Of a stretch of 64,000 bases of DNA, positions 48,319-58,023 are shown in pieces. Below the pieces are notes generated by a model, which was not told where the DNA came from, did no database searches, and saw only the letters and a list, made by a program, of their open reading frames with translations. Positions within the stretch are counted from its first letter, which is position 1. The number at the start of each line of letters is the position of its first letter. Source of the stretch: Marinobacter denitrificans (GTDB lineage: Bacteria; Pseudomonadota; Gammaproteobacteria; Pseudomonadales; Oleiphilaceae); NCBI RefSeq assembly GCF_008795955.1, contig NZ_VMHN01000001.1:868001-932000 (forward strand), read 5' to 3'. A program made the translations under genes and the position numbers.

Positions 48319-49188
48319 CTAGTGCATCAAGGTGTACAGCTTGCGCCGATAGGTACGCACGTCCGGGTTATTGTTGCCCAGCTTGTCGAATAGTTCGATT
48401 AACGTGGTTTTCGCCACTTCGTCCTTGTACTTGCTATCCACCTGCATCAGGCGAATCAGCAGCTCCATGGCTTCGGCATTGTTCTCCTGAAGAATGTGAT
48501 GCAGCGCCAGCAGATGCAAAGCGTTGGGGTCTTTCGGGTCTTTATCCAGCGCATCCTCCAGCTCATGAACTGGGGGCAGCTCGGCTGACGCCTTGAGAAA
48601 CTTGATGCGAGCCGCGAGTTGCTTCGCCTGGTGCTGCATTTTTTCTTCTGGCGGAAGGCTTTCCAGAACCTGTTCGGCCGTTTCCAGATCGCCCAGTTCT
48701 GCCTTCAGCTGAGCCAGATCTATGAGTACTTTCAGATCTTCAGGGTTGTTCCGGTTCATTTCCGTGAGAACAGCCAGCGCGGCCTCCACATCGCCTTCTT
48801 CCCACAGGCGATGCGCCTTGTCGTAGGGGGCTTCCTCGTCTTCCGGCATCTCGATATGTTTGTCCAGAACCTTGCGAATCTCGCTTTCCGGCAGCGCGCC
48901 ATTGAAGCCATCGACCGCCTGGCCATCTTTGACCAGTATCACCGTGGGCAGGCTGCGCACGCCCAGGCTACCGGTCAGCTGTTCCTGCTCATCAGCGTTC
49001 ACTTTGGCCAGCATGAAACCGCCACGGTACTCAACCGCCAGCTTTTCCAGCAGTGGCATCAACTGCTTGCAGGGAGCGCACCACTCCGCCCATACATCAA
49101 TCAGTATCGGCGTTCTGGACGAGGCTTCCATTACATCCTGCTGGAAGTTGTCCATGGTGGCTTCGAATATGTACGGCGAGTTGCTCAT
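48319..49188 (-). CDS. ybbN: YbbN/CnoX-type thioredoxin-like co-chaperone
   Basis: A 289-aa protein with an N-terminal thioredoxin domain (about residues 8-112) and a C-terminal TPR-like helical domain (about 115-289). The active-site motif is AEWCAPCK with C37 and C40; E. coli YbbN has lost the first Cys, whereas this one has both, so it may be redox-active. In E. coli the family protects proteins from hypochlorous oxidation and hands them to GroEL/DnaK. Start ATG 49188 (MSNSPYIF) has AGGGG upstream. Divergent from a Lon-type protease. Confidence 0.9.
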   Translation of the reverse strand: MSNSPYIFEATMDNFQQDVMEASSRTPILIDVWAEWCAPCKQLMPLLEKLAVEYRGGFMLAKVNADEQEQLTGSLGVRSLPTVILVKDGQAVDGFNGALPESEIRKVLDKHIEMPEDEEAPYDKAHRLWEEGDVEAALAVLTEMNRNNPEDLKVLIDLAQLKAELGDLETAEQVLESLPPEEKMQHQAKQLAARIKFLKASAELPPVHELEDALDKDPKDPNALHLLALHHILQENNAEAMELLIRLMQVDSKYKDEVAKTTLIELFDKLGNNNPDVRTYRRKLYTLMH

Positions 49189-49326
49189 GAGTGGCCCCTG
49201 AAATTGGTTTTCTGGAAATAGTTTCCTGAAATGACGTAAACAGATTGTTGATGGTTGTGGGGGCTGAGAGCGGAAATTCAAGGCTGCGACTCCCCTGCCC
49301 TGATTCCGGCGAATACCGCCACTTGC

Positions 49327-49355
49327 CTTGAAATAATCACTGGCGCCGCTACATA
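49327..49355 (+). promoter_or_regulatory. Candidate sigma32 heat-shock promoter of the Lon-type gene
   Basis: CTTGAAA (49327-49333), a perfect sigma32 -35 element, is followed after about 15 nt by CTACATA (49349-49355), a poor match to the -10 CCCCATNT. It lies 60 nt upstream of the gene start. Heat-shock control of lon is established in E. coli. Confidence 0.4.
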
Positions 49356-49415
49356 GGCTTTAGGCCCGGGAGCGCAGCTCCCAGGATTCACATTCCCGGA
49401 GGATGCTTGCACGGT

Positions 49416-51866
49416 ATGAACGACGACAACCGCAACGACTCTTTTGAAGCTCCCGAAGAAGACCTGACTGAGTACATCGGCAAGGACGAGAACAGCAAAA
49501 GCCTGGTGCTGCCGAAACAGCATATGCCCCGGCGCATGTACGTTCTGCCCGTATCCAACCGGCCATTTTTCCCGGCCCAGGTGCAGCCGATCGTGGTGAA
49601 CCAGAACCCCTGGCAGGAAACGCTCAAGCGCGTTGGTGAAACCGACCACAAGGTGTTGGGCATCTGCTTTGTGGACGACACTGACCCCGAACAGGGCATC
49701 CCCGGTAGCGAGGAACTGGAAACCGTCGGCTGTGCTGTACGGGTCCATCATGCCCAGGGGGAAAACGGCAAAGTCCAGTTCATTGCCCAGGGCCTGCAGC
49801 GCTTCCGTATTACCCAGTGGCTCCGCCGCCGGCCGCCCTACCTGGTGGAAGTGGAATACCCGGAAGAGCCGGAGGAAGCGGCCGACGAACTGAAAGCCTA
49901 TACCCTGGCCATCATCAGCTCCATCAAGGAACTGCTGCGCACCAACCCGCTCTACGGCGAGGAAGTGAAGCAGTACCTGTCCCGGTTCGGGCCGGACGAC
50001 AGCTCGCCTCTGGCGGACTTCGGCGCCTCCATGACCAGCGCCCCCGGGCATGAACTGCAGGAAGTACTCAACACCGTTCCCCTGCTGCGACGCATGGAAA
50101 AAGTGCTGTTACTGATGGCGAAAGAGCAGGAAGTCGCGCGCCTGCAAAGTGAAATCAGCGAGGAAGTGAACGAGAAAGTCCAGAAGCATCAACGGGAGTT
50201 CTTCCTGAAGGAGCAACTCAAGGTCATCCAGCGCGAACTGGGCATGGCCAAGGACGACAAGACCGCCGATGCCGAGCGTTTCCGCGAGCGTATGGAAAAG
50301 CTCAACCCGCCGGAGCAGGTGCAGGAGCGTTTTGACGATGAGCTACAGAAGCTTCAGGTACTGGAACAGGGCTCGCCGGAATACGGCGTTACCCGCAACT
50401 ATCTGGACTGGCTTACACAGGTGCCATGGGGCCTGACCTCGGAAGATCATTTTGACCTGGCCGAAGCCCGGCGTATTCTCGACCGCGATCATGACGGCCT
50501 GGATGACGTAAAAGACCGTATCGTCGAGTTCCTGGCCGAAGGCACTTTCAAGGGCGAGGTCAGCGGCTCCATCCTGCTGCTCGTGGGCCCGCCCGGCGTT
50601 GGCAAAACCTCTATCGGCCACTCCGTAGCAGATGCCCTCGGCCGCAAGTTCTACCGCTTCAGCGTGGGTGGTATGCGTGACGAAGCTGAAATCAAGGGCC
50701 ACCGCCGCACCTACATCGGCGCCATGCCCGGCAAGTTCGTGCAGGCCCTCAAAGACTCGAAAGTATCCAACCCGGTCATTATGCTGGACGAAATCGACAA
50801 GATTGGCGCCTCGTTCCAGGGCGACCCGGCCTCCGCGTTGCTGGAAACTCTGGACCCGGAGCAGAACCGGGAATTCCTGGATCACTACCTGGACGTGCGT
50901 ATGGATTTGTCCAAGGTACTGTTCATCTGCACCGCCAACCAGTTGGACACCATTCCCCGGCCCCTGCTGGACCGCATGGACGTTATCCGCCTGTCAGGCT
51001 ACATTGCCGAGGAAAAGCTGGCCATCGCCAAGCACTACCTGATGCCACGGCTGCTGAAGCGGGCCGGGCTGCTGAAAAAGCAGATGAACATCACCGACGC
51101 CGCCATCAAGCAGATCATCGAAGGCTACGCCCGGGAAGCCGGCGTGCGGGGCTTGGAAAAGCTGCTGCACAAGGTCATCCGCAAGGGGATCGTGCAGCTA
51201 CTGGAACACCCTGACAAACCGGTGAAGGTGGGCGTATCGGACCTGCAGACCTACCTGGGCCAACCGGCATTCCGTAAGGAAAAATCCCTGAAAGGCACCG
51301 GCGTGGTCACCGGCCTGGCCTGGACCGCCATGGGCGGCGCTACCCTGAGCATCGAAGCCTCCCGCATTCACAGCACCCAGCGCGGCTTCAAACTCACCGG
51401 GCAGTTGGGAGAAGTAATGAAAGAGTCCGCCGAGATCGCCTATAGCTATGTGTCATCAAACCTCAAGCGCTTCAAAGGCGACCCGACTTTCTTCGACAAG
51501 TCGTTCGTGCATCTGCACGTGCCTGAAGGGGCCACGCCGAAGGACGGCCCCAGCGCCGGCGTCACTATGGCCACCGCCCTGCTGTCCATCGCCCGTAGGG
51601 AAGCGCCCCAGCAGAATCTCGCCATGACCGGTGAACTGACCCTCACCGGCCAGGTGCTTCCGGTGGGCGGCATCCGTGAGAAAGTCATTGCGGCGAGGCG
51701 TCAGAAAATCAGCAACCTGATTCTTCCTGAGGCAAACCGGGGGGATTATGACGAGTTGCCGGAGTACCTGAAGGAAGGGCTGACAGTGAATTTCGCCAAG
51801 CAATACAGTGATGTGTTTCAGGTGTGTTTCGGGGATAAGCCGAAGAAGGGGGCTTCGGTGCATTGA
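49416..51866 (+). CDS. lon: ATP-dependent Lon-type protease (alternative Lon, AsrA-like)
   Basis: An 816-aa Lon-family AAA+ protease. The N-terminal substrate domain opens with a longer, divergent leader ([17 protein letters not shown]). A coiled-coil segment lies near residues 230-300 and the AAA+ module has Walker [11 protein letters not shown] (about residue 390) and Walker B IMLDEIDK. The C-terminal protease has catalytic Ser in [10 protein letters not shown] (about 712) and Lys in [11 protein letters not shown] (about 756). The leader differs from classical Lon and resembles the second Lon of Pseudomonas (AsrA). An in-frame TTG at 49407, 4 nt from GGAGG, is an alternative start. Confidence 0.9.
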   Translation: MNDDNRNDSFEAPEEDLTEYIGKDENSKSLVLPKQHMPRRMYVLPVSNRPFFPAQVQPIVVNQNPWQETLKRVGETDHKVLGICFVDDTDPEQGIPGSEELETVGCAVRVHHAQGENGKVQFIAQGLQRFRITQWLRRRPPYLVEVEYPEEPEEAADELKAYTLAIISSIKELLRTNPLYGEEVKQYLSRFGPDDSSPLADFGASMTSAPGHELQEVLNTVPLLRRMEKVLLLMAKEQEVARLQSEISEEVNEKVQKHQREFFLKEQLKVIQRELGMAKDDKTADAERFRERMEKLNPPEQVQERFDDELQKLQVLEQGSPEYGVTRNYLDWLTQVPWGLTSEDHFDLAEARRILDRDHDGLDDVKDRIVEFLAEGTFKGEVSGSILLLVGPPGVGKTSIGHSVADALGRKFYRFSVGGMRDEAEIKGHRRTYIGAMPGKFVQALKDSKVSNPVIMLDEIDKIGASFQGDPASALLETLDPEQNREFLDHYLDVRMDLSKVLFICTANQLDTIPRPLLDRMDVIRLSGYIAEEKLAIAKHYLMPRLLKRAGLLKKQMNITDAAIKQIIEGYAREAGVRGLEKLLHKVIRKGIVQLLEHPDKPVKVGVSDLQTYLGQPAFRKEKSLKGTGVVTGLAWTAMGGATLSIEASRIHSTQRGFKLTGQLGEVMKESAEIAYSYVSSNLKRFKGDPTFFDKSFVHLHVPEGATPKDGPSAGVTMATALLSIARREAPQQNLAMTGELTLTGQVLPVGGIREKVIAARRQKISNLILPEANRGDYDELPEYLKEGLTVNFAKQYSDVFQVCFGDKPKKGASVH

Positions 51867-51877
51867 TCGGGGTCCGG

Positions 51878-51909
51878 TTGTCGGATTACGGCTTCGCCTA
51901 ATCCGACAA
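51878..51909. repeat. Short REP-like hairpin, TGTCGGATTA type, copy 2
   Basis: Arms ttgtcggatta / taatccgacaa (11 bp, perfect) with loop cggcttcgcc, immediately after the Lon-type gene. The 10-bp arm core is identical to 31137-31167; the loop corresponds more closely in the opposite orientation. Confidence 0.85.
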
Positions 51910-51938
51910 ATTCAGGCGTTACCCGCAAAGCCGGAATC

Positions 51939-52031
51939 GGTCCCGGGGCGGGGGTACCTTTTCTGCCAGAAAAAGATGTCTGAGCGCAGCGAGTTCTTTT
52001 TCCAAAGAAAAGGTACCCCCGCCCCGGGACC
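51939..52031. repeat. 93-nt hairpin element with perfect 26-bp arms
   Basis: Arms 51939-51964 and 52006-52031 are perfect 26-bp inverted repeats (ggtcccggggcgggggtacc at the outer end). An inner inverted pair gaaaaaga (51969-51976) / tctttttc (51995-52002) brackets an 18-nt loop containing TGAGCGCAGCGAG. Convergent with the adjacent marR gene. Different core from the 14287/41679/62903 family; possibly a bidirectional terminator or REP-like element. Confidence 0.9.
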
Positions 52032-52049
52032 AGCCACCATGCCCGGAGC

Positions 52050-52544
52050 TCAGGCTTTAGCCTTCCAACCATCCTCCCGCAACACTGGCCCAACATCGAG
52101 CACCGGTGACGCATCAATGTCATCGGCATCCATCATATTGGCCACCCGCTGAAGCGACGCCAGAATCATCGTCTGCTCCCATTCCGCGAGGTTCTGGAAC
52201 TTCTTGATAAAATCTTCCTGCAACGGCTGCGGCGCGCGTGCGAGGATATCGGCGCCCTCCTCTGTCAGGTGAGCGTGGACCTTACGTTTGTCCTGGGTAC
52301 TGCGAACACGATAGACCAGCTTGCGATGCTCCAGCCGGTCCAGAATCGTCGTCACCGTAGCCTGGCTGAGACTGACCTTGTCGGCAATGGTGCCAATAGT
52401 CACCTCACCCAGGTCGCGTATACTGCGCATGATCAACAGCTGCGGGCCAGTGAGCCCCGCATTTTTGCTCAGTCGCTTGGAATGCAGGTCAGTTGCCCGT
52501 ATCACCCGGCGCAACGCCACCAAAACCTCTTCATAATTGTTCAA
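52050..52544 (-). CDS. MarR-family regulator, EctR-like
   Basis: A 164-aa winged-helix regulator, opening MNNYEEVLVALRRVIRATDLH. The MarR fold is clear: LTGPQLLIMRSI, then SLSQATVTTILDRLEHRKLV (recognition helix), and the wing STQDKRKVHAHLT. The N-terminus resembles EctR, the ectoine-operon repressor of halophiles, but no ect genes are in the window. I chose a TTG start at 52544 because GGAG lies 7 nt upstream and a palindrome plus -10-like box sit just upstream; a longer reading to 52634 would cover these sites. Confidence 0.85.
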   Translation of the reverse strand: MNNYEEVLVALRRVIRATDLHSKRLSKNAGLTGPQLLIMRSIRDLGEVTIGTIADKVSLSQATVTTILDRLEHRKLVYRVRSTQDKRKVHAHLTEEGADILARAPQPLQEDFIKKFQNLAEWEQTMILASLQRVANMMDADDIDASPVLDVGPVLREDGWKAKA

Positions 52545-52584
52545 CGCATCGCTCCACTGCCAGGTCCCCCGATTATTTATACCA

Positions 52585-52595
52585 CTAACTATTAG
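52585..52595. promoter_or_regulatory. Candidate operator of the MarR-family gene
   Basis: CTAA-CTA-TTAG is a perfect inverted repeat next to a TATAAA-like -10 box (minus strand, about 52574-52581) upstream of the TTG start. Probable autoregulatory site; also within reach of the divergent TPR gene. Confidence 0.45.
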
Positions 52596-52752
52596 AGGTC
52601 TTTGTTCCGGATATTGCAAGCCAGCAGTCACCACAACCCGCCACCCTATTGCACTGACATAACTGCCCTTTTACGAATTTCAGCATTTTTTCCGCTGGCC
52701 ACTATGCTAAGGTCACTACCTTGTTGAATTTCCGCGAAACGGACACCGCCAG

Positions 52753-53703
52753 ATGAATACCCGAGCACAGAATTCCGTCCCCCGCTGCCCTTCCGGGCCA
52801 CGCCTGACAGCCCTCCTTGCCTCATACCTTTTGGCGCTTGTTTTTACGACAGGGACCATGGCACAGGAGCCCGCGGAAGATCTGACAGCGGAAGACGTAC
52901 AGCAGCGCATCGATACACTGGAAGAGCCCATGTACACCCCGTTCGTGGAGCTGTATCTGCTGGAAGAGAGCAAGGCTCTGCGCAAGGAAATGATGAACAC
53001 CCGCGCCGAGCTGATTGAAAAAGTGGTCGACAAAGAACTGTCGGTGGCGGACAAGACCATGTCCTACGCCACGGACACAGTCACCTACTTCTTCTACCTG
53101 ATCGCAGGTGCCACTTCCATTCTGGTTGTAATAGGCTGGAACTCCATCCGCGACATGCGCAACCAGCTCACTACCCTGGCCGAAAAGCGGGTAAACGAAC
53201 TGGTGGTTGAGTACGAAAAGCGCCTGGAATTCATTGAAGATCAGCTCCGGCAGAAATCCGACATCATCCACCAGAACCAGGCGGAGATTGAACGCACCAA
53301 CGAAGTTCATTCCCTGTGGCTGAAAGCCAGCCAGGAAACCTCCCAGCAGAACAAGATATCCGCCTACGATACCATCCTGGATCTTCGACCGGACGACGTG
53401 GAGGCGCTAAGCTATAAAGCGGACGCGGTGCTGGAGATGCAAGAGCCCCTGTGGGCCATTAGCCTGTGCCAACGCGCCCTGAAACTGGCTCCCGACAACG
53501 GCCATGCCCACTATCAGCTGGCATGCGCCTATGCCGAAATTGGCCGATGGGATGACGCCGTTGCAACACTGCAGAAGTCGATTCACATCTCAGAGGCGTA
53601 CAGGGACGATGCCTCAGTGGACCCCAGCTTTGAACAGCTGCGGGATCATGAAAGCTTCCGGAAACTGGTTTACCCGGTAGATGAGGAGCAGTCCGACACC
53701 TGA
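52753..53703 (+). CDS. Membrane protein with coiled coil and TPR-like C-terminus
   Basis: A 316-aa protein I cannot name. It has an N-terminal signal or anchor (about residues 18-38, ending TMA), a charged helical stretch, a central membrane segment (about 112-130, TYFFYLIAGATSILVVIGW), then a heptad-rich helix (about 135-185, MRNQLTTLAEKRVNELV) and a TPR-like end (about 190-300) with ALSYKADAVLEMQEPLWA and HAHYQLACAYAEIGRWDDA. The TPR part probably faces the cytoplasm or periplasm for protein contacts. It is divergent from the MarR gene and 80 nt upstream of liv. Confidence 0.7.
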   Translation: MNTRAQNSVPRCPSGPRLTALLASYLLALVFTTGTMAQEPAEDLTAEDVQQRIDTLEEPMYTPFVELYLLEESKALRKEMMNTRAELIEKVVDKELSVADKTMSYATDTVTYFFYLIAGATSILVVIGWNSIRDMRNQLTTLAEKRVNELVVEYEKRLEFIEDQLRQKSDIIHQNQAEIERTNEVHSLWLKASQETSQQNKISAYDTILDLRPDDVEALSYKADAVLEMQEPLWAISLCQRALKLAPDNGHAHYQLACAYAEIGRWDDAVATLQKSIHISEAYRDDASVDPSFEQLRDHESFRKLVYPVDEEQSDT

Positions 53704-53782
53704 TTGCTTGACAACACAGCATGTGTGGTGTTTGTTTACATCGCTGAGAACATAAGAATAACCCTGAAACAGGACAGACCCA

Positions 53783-54895
53783 ATGAGCACACCAGTCAAA
53801 AAACTCGTAACTGCTATTGCAACTTCCGTCGCCGTCATGGGCGCTGGCCACGCTGCCGCTGAAATCAAGATCGGCATTGCCGGCCCGATGACCGGCCCCG
53901 TTGCCCAGTACGGTGATATGCAATTCTCCGGCGCCCGCATGGCGATCGAACAGATTAACGCCGACGGTGGTGTTAAGGGAGAAAAACTCGTCGGCGTTGA
54001 ATACGACGATGTATGTGACCCAAAGCAGGCCGTAACCGTTGCCAACAACATGGTCAACGAAGGCGTGCGCTTCGTGGTCGGGCATCTCTGCTCCAGTTCA
54101 ACCCAGCCGGCTTCCGATATCTATGAGGACGAAGGCATCCTGATGGTAACGCCAGCCTCCACCAGCCCGGACATTACCGAGCGTGGTTATGAGCTGGTGT
54201 TCCGCACTATCGGTCTCGATAGCATGCAGGGGCCGGTTGCTGCCAATTACCTGATCAGTCAGAGCCCGGAACGCGTCGCTGTTGTTCACGACAAGCAGCA
54301 GTACGGTGAAGGCATCGCCACAGCGGTACGTGACACCCTTGAAGAGGGCGGCGTTGAAGTAGCAATGTTTGAAGGCATTACTGCCGGCGACAAAGACTTC
54401 TCCTCCCTGGTGACCAAGCTCCGTCAGGCCGATGTGGACTATGTGTACTACGGCGGTTATCACCCGGAACTGGGCCTGATCCTGCGCCAGGCCAAGCAGG
54501 CCGACCTGGACGCCACGTTCATGGGCCCGGAAGGCGTTGGTAACAAAGACATCAACACCATTGCCGGTGAAGCAGCTGAAGGCCTGCTGGTAACCCTGCC
54601 ACCGAGCTTTGACGAGAAAGAGGAAAACCAGGAACTGGTCAAGGCATTTGAGGAAAAAGGCGAAGATCCCTCCGGACCGTTCGTGCTCACTTCCTACGCT
54701 GCTGTCCAGCTGATCGCCGAAGGTATTGAAGCTGCAGACTCCACGGATCCGTTTGATGTTGCAGAAGCCCTGCGCGATGGCACCTTCCAGACACCGATCG
54801 GTACCGTCGAGTACGACAGCAAGGGCGATATGGAATCGTTTGAGTTTGTTGTCTACGAATGGCATTCAGATGGCAGCAAAACTCCGGTAAACTGA
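53783..54895 (+). CDS. livK: Branched-chain amino acid ABC transporter, substrate-binding protein
   Basis: A 370-aa periplasmic receptor of the LivJ/LivK family. A Sec signal peptide spans about residues 1-26 (AGHAAA-E). The mature protein opens IKIGIAGPMTGPVAQYGDM. A pair of Cys in DVCDPKQA and HLCSS, characteristic of Leu/Ile/Val receptors, can form the lobe 1 disulfide. STSPDITERGY is the ligand loop. First of livK-H-M-G-F; a terminator-like hairpin after it likely limits downstream transcription so the receptor is made in excess. Confidence 0.95.
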   Translation: MSTPVKKLVTAIATSVAVMGAGHAAAEIKIGIAGPMTGPVAQYGDMQFSGARMAIEQINADGGVKGEKLVGVEYDDVCDPKQAVTVANNMVNEGVRFVVGHLCSSSTQPASDIYEDEGILMVTPASTSPDITERGYELVFRTIGLDSMQGPVAANYLISQSPERVAVVHDKQQYGEGIATAVRDTLEEGGVEVAMFEGITAGDKDFSSLVTKLRQADVDYVYYGGYHPELGLILRQAKQADLDATFMGPEGVGNKDINTIAGEAAEGLLVTLPPSFDEKEENQELVKAFEEKGEDPSGPFVLTSYAAVQLIAEGIEAADSTDPFDVAEALRDGTFQTPIGTVEYDSKGDMESFEFVVYEWHSDGSKTPVN

Positions 54896-54926
54896 GCCGA
54901 AATCGTTAACAAACGGTAATCATGAG

Positions 54927-54963
54927 AACACCTTCTCACCGCGATCCGGGAGAAGGTGTTTTT
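54927..54963 (+). terminator. Intercistronic terminator/attenuator between livK and livH
   Basis: Stem aacaccttctc / gagaaggtgtt (11 bp), 12-nt loop, then TTTTT, 32 nt after the livK stop. Partial read-through would set the receptor-to-permease ratio. Confidence 0.85.
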
Positions 54964-55057
54964 CTAGGCTCCTGTTGATCCTGTAGTCAGAGCGCCCGGC
55001 ACACCGGGGCCATGCCTGAATGCAGTGTAGGGAGCAGGCTATCGGAGTCCCACACAG

Positions 55058-55981
55058 ATGCAAGATCTCCTTTATTTTATTCAGCAGCTCATTAACGGGC
55101 TGACGATCGGGAGCACCTACGCCCTGATCGCCATCGGTTACACGATGGTTTACGGCATCATCGGCATGATCAACTTTGCCCATGGTGAGATTTACATGAT
55201 TGGCGCCTATACAGCGCTGATCGCCATTACCGGCCTCGCTGCCCTGGGGATAGCGTGGCTGCCACTGGTCCTGATCGTGGCCCTCATCTGCGCGATGTTG
55301 GTGTCCAGTTCCATGGGCTGGGCTGTGGAACGAGTGGCCTACCGGCCCGTGCGCGGAAAGCACCGTCTGATTCCGTTGATCTCGGCGATCGGCATGTCCA
55401 TCTTTCTGCAGAACTATGTTCACCTTGCACAGGGCTCCCGTAACGTGGGCTTCCCTGCGCTGATTGAGGGCGGCTTTCAGTTTGGCGCCACGGATTCATT
55501 CCAGACCTCCATTTCCTACATGCAGATCACCATATTCATTACCACTCTGGTGTGCATGACGATTCTTTCCCTGTTCATATCCCGGTCGCGTATCGGTCGC
55601 GCCTGCCGCGCCGTTTCCCAGGACCTGGGGATGGCCAACCTGCTGGGCATCGACACCAACCGCATAATCTCGGCAACGTTTGTGATCGGTGCCGCGCTGG
55701 CTGCGGTTGCGGGCCTGTTGTTGGGGATGTATTACGGCTCCATTGACCCGCTGTTCGGATTTATTGCCGGGCTCAAGGCCTTTACGGCCGCCGTGCTTGG
55801 AGGCATCGGAAGTATCCCCGGGGCTATGCTCGGAGGACTCATTCTGGGCGTTGCCGAGAGCATGACCTCCGGTTATCTCAGTGGTGAGTACAAGGACGTG
55901 GTGTCCTTCGGGCTGCTGATTCTGATCCTGCTGTTCAAACCCACCGGCCTGCTTGGCAAACCGGAGGTTGAAAAGATCTGA
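55058..55981 (+). CDS. livH: Branched-chain amino acid ABC transporter permease LivH
   Basis: A 307-aa inner-membrane permease with about eight helices. Family signatures: [20 protein letters not shown] at the N-terminus, [20 protein letters not shown], the cytoplasmic [18 protein letters not shown] loop that contacts the ATPases, and [20 protein letters not shown]. Its stop overlaps the livM start by one base (TGATG). Confidence 0.96.
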   Translation: MQDLLYFIQQLINGLTIGSTYALIAIGYTMVYGIIGMINFAHGEIYMIGAYTALIAITGLAALGIAWLPLVLIVALICAMLVSSSMGWAVERVAYRPVRGKHRLIPLISAIGMSIFLQNYVHLAQGSRNVGFPALIEGGFQFGATDSFQTSISYMQITIFITTLVCMTILSLFISRSRIGRACRAVSQDLGMANLLGIDTNRIISATFVIGAALAAVAGLLLGMYYGSIDPLFGFIAGLKAFTAAVLGGIGSIPGAMLGGLILGVAESMTSGYLSGEYKDVVSFGLLILILLFKPTGLLGKPEVEKI

Positions 55982-57252
55982 TGGCTGCTCATAACCTGAA
56001 ACATGCGCTTTTCTGCGCTTTCATCACTTTGATCATCTCCTATCCGATTCTCGGTTTTGACCTGACGAGCAGAGGCACAACAGTCGTCCTGGAGGGTGTT
56101 AATACCACCACCAGCATTGGCGTACTGGCGGCCGTGATTATTGTGTTTCTGTTCCAGTATTTCCGCGACTCCGTTATGGGCTCGCTGCGCCAGCTACCGG
56201 CAATCAACCCGTTGGCGAACCGCGAACCCATGGAGCAAAGCAAGCGCCTGAAACTGGAATCCATCCTGCTTACGCTGATGATCATAGGGGCACTTATCTG
56301 GCCCTTTATTGCGTCCCGTGGCGCAGTTGACCTGGCAACGCTGGTACTGATCTATATCATGCTGGCCCTGGGCCTGAACGTGGTAGTGGGGCTGGCGGGC
56401 CTGCTGGATCTGGGCTATGTGGCTTTCTACGCTGTCGGTGCGTACACCTTCGCCCTGCTGTCCCAGTACTACGGCATTTCCTTCTGGTTCGCACTGCCCA
56501 TCGGTGCCGGGCTTGCCGCCCTGTTCGGCTTGGTACTTGGCTTTCCGGTACTGCGATTGCGGGGCGACTACCTGGCGATCGTGACACTGGGCTTCGGTGA
56601 GATCATCCGTATCCTGCTGAACAATATGACCAGCCTGACCGGTGGCCCCAACGGCATTGGGGGCATTCCTGACCCGACGCTGTTCGGCATGGAATTCGGC
56701 CGCCGGGTAAAGGAAGAAGGCAACACGTCGTTTCATGAGACCTTCGGCATTGCCTATAGCGGTGAGCACAAGGTGATCTTTCTCTACTTGATCGCCCTGG
56801 TGCTGGCCGTGATCACGGCTATCGCCATCCGGCGCCTGATGCGCATGCCGGTGGGCCGCGCCTGGGAAGCACTGCGGGAAGATGAAATTGCCGCCAAGTC
56901 CCTGGGCCTGAGCCGCACCGCCGTAAAGTTGTCGGCATTTACGATTGGCGCCTTCTTTGCCGGCTTTGCAGGCACCGTGTTTGCCTCCAAGCAGGGTTTT
57001 ATCAGCCCTGAGTCGTTCGTGTTCCTGGAGTCCGCCATTATTCTGGCGATTGTGGTCCTCGGTGGCATGGGGTCCCAGATGGGAGTCATCCTCGCCGCAA
57101 TCGCGGTGACCATCCTGCCGGAACTGGCGCGGGAGTTCTCCGAGTACCGGATGCTCATATTCGGTGCCGCCATGGTGTTGATGATGGTCTGGCGCCCCCA
57201 GGGCCTGATGCCCATGCGACGCATCCACATCGAACTGAAACGGCAGGAGTGA
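55981..57252 (+). CDS. livM: Branched-chain amino acid ABC transporter permease LivM
   Basis: A 423-aa permease, with an N-terminal extra membrane portion of about 110 residues as in gammaproteobacterial LivM. The core includes [58 protein letters not shown] (ATPase-contact loop) and [15 protein letters not shown]. It lies between livH (1-nt overlap) and livG (6-nt gap). Confidence 0.96.
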   Translation: MAAHNLKHALFCAFITLIISYPILGFDLTSRGTTVVLEGVNTTTSIGVLAAVIIVFLFQYFRDSVMGSLRQLPAINPLANREPMEQSKRLKLESILLTLMIIGALIWPFIASRGAVDLATLVLIYIMLALGLNVVVGLAGLLDLGYVAFYAVGAYTFALLSQYYGISFWFALPIGAGLAALFGLVLGFPVLRLRGDYLAIVTLGFGEIIRILLNNMTSLTGGPNGIGGIPDPTLFGMEFGRRVKEEGNTSFHETFGIAYSGEHKVIFLYLIALVLAVITAIAIRRLMRMPVGRAWEALREDEIAAKSLGLSRTAVKLSAFTIGAFFAGFAGTVFASKQGFISPESFVFLESAIILAIVVLGGMGSQMGVILAAIAVTILPELAREFSEYRMLIFGAAMVLMMVWRPQGLMPMRRIHIELKRQE

Positions 57253-57258
57253 CGGGTA

Positions 57259-58014
57259 ATGCTTGAAGTACAGAATCTGTCAATGCGCTTCGGCGGCCTC
57301 CTGGCGGTGGATCAGGTGTCGCTGGACGTACAGGAACATGAAATTGTGGCGATTATCGGCCCCAACGGGGCCGGTAAAACCACCGTCTTTAACTGCATGA
57401 GCGGGTTCTACAAGCCATCAGGTGGCAAGATCCTGTTCGAGGGTCGCGACATCCAGGGCAAACCGGATTACAAGATTTCCCGTCTTGGCCTGGTCAGAAC
57501 CTTCCAGCATGTTCGGCTTTTCAGCCGCATGACGGTGGTGGAGAACCTCCTGGTGGCCCAGCATCGCCATCTCAACACCAACCTGCTCTCAGGTATTCTC
57601 AAGACACCGAACTACCGTGAGAAGGAGCAGAAATCTCTCGACCGGGCGGCCTACTGGCTGGACCGGGTGGGCCTGATGGATATGGCCAACCGGGACGCTG
57701 GCAACCTCGCCTATGGCCAGCAGCGACGGCTGGAAATTGCCCGCTGCATGGTCACCGAGCCCAAGCTGCTGATGCTGGACGAGCCGGCTGCCGGCCTCAA
57801 CCCGGCCGAAACCAAGGACCTCAACCAATTGATCATCAGCCTGAAGGAAGACTACAACGTTTCCGTGGTGTTGATTGAGCATGACATGAGCCTGGTGATG
57901 GATATCTCCGACCGTATCAACGTGATCAACCAGGGCCGCCCCCTGGCCAGTGGTACGCCGGATGAGATTCGCCGGAATGACGATGTTATCAAAGCCTATC
58001 TGGGTGAGGCCTGA
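57259..58014 (+). CDS. livG: Branched-chain amino acid ABC transporter ATP-binding protein LivG
   Basis: A 251-aa ATPase with Walker A GPNGAGKTT, signature LAYGQQRRLEIARCM, Walker B LLMLDEPAAGLNP and switch His in IEHDMSLVM. The long loop between Walker A and signature (LVAQHRHLNTNLLSGILKTP) is typical of LivG. A GGAGTGACGGGTA site precedes the ATG. Couples with LivF. Confidence 0.96.
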   Translation: MLEVQNLSMRFGGLLAVDQVSLDVQEHEIVAIIGPNGAGKTTVFNCMSGFYKPSGGKILFEGRDIQGKPDYKISRLGLVRTFQHVRLFSRMTVVENLLVAQHRHLNTNLLSGILKTPNYREKEQKSLDRAAYWLDRVGLMDMANRDAGNLAYGQQRRLEIARCMVTEPKLLMLDEPAAGLNPAETKDLNQLIISLKEDYNVSVVLIEHDMSLVMDISDRINVINQGRPLASGTPDEIRRNDDVIKAYLGEA

Positions 58015-58023
58015 GGAATAACC

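Noticed and set aside
52050-52634. A longer 194-codon version of the MarR gene starting at 52634
   Set aside because: The extra N-terminus has no family similarity and covers a palindrome and -10-like box; a TTG at 52544 has a well-placed GGAG.
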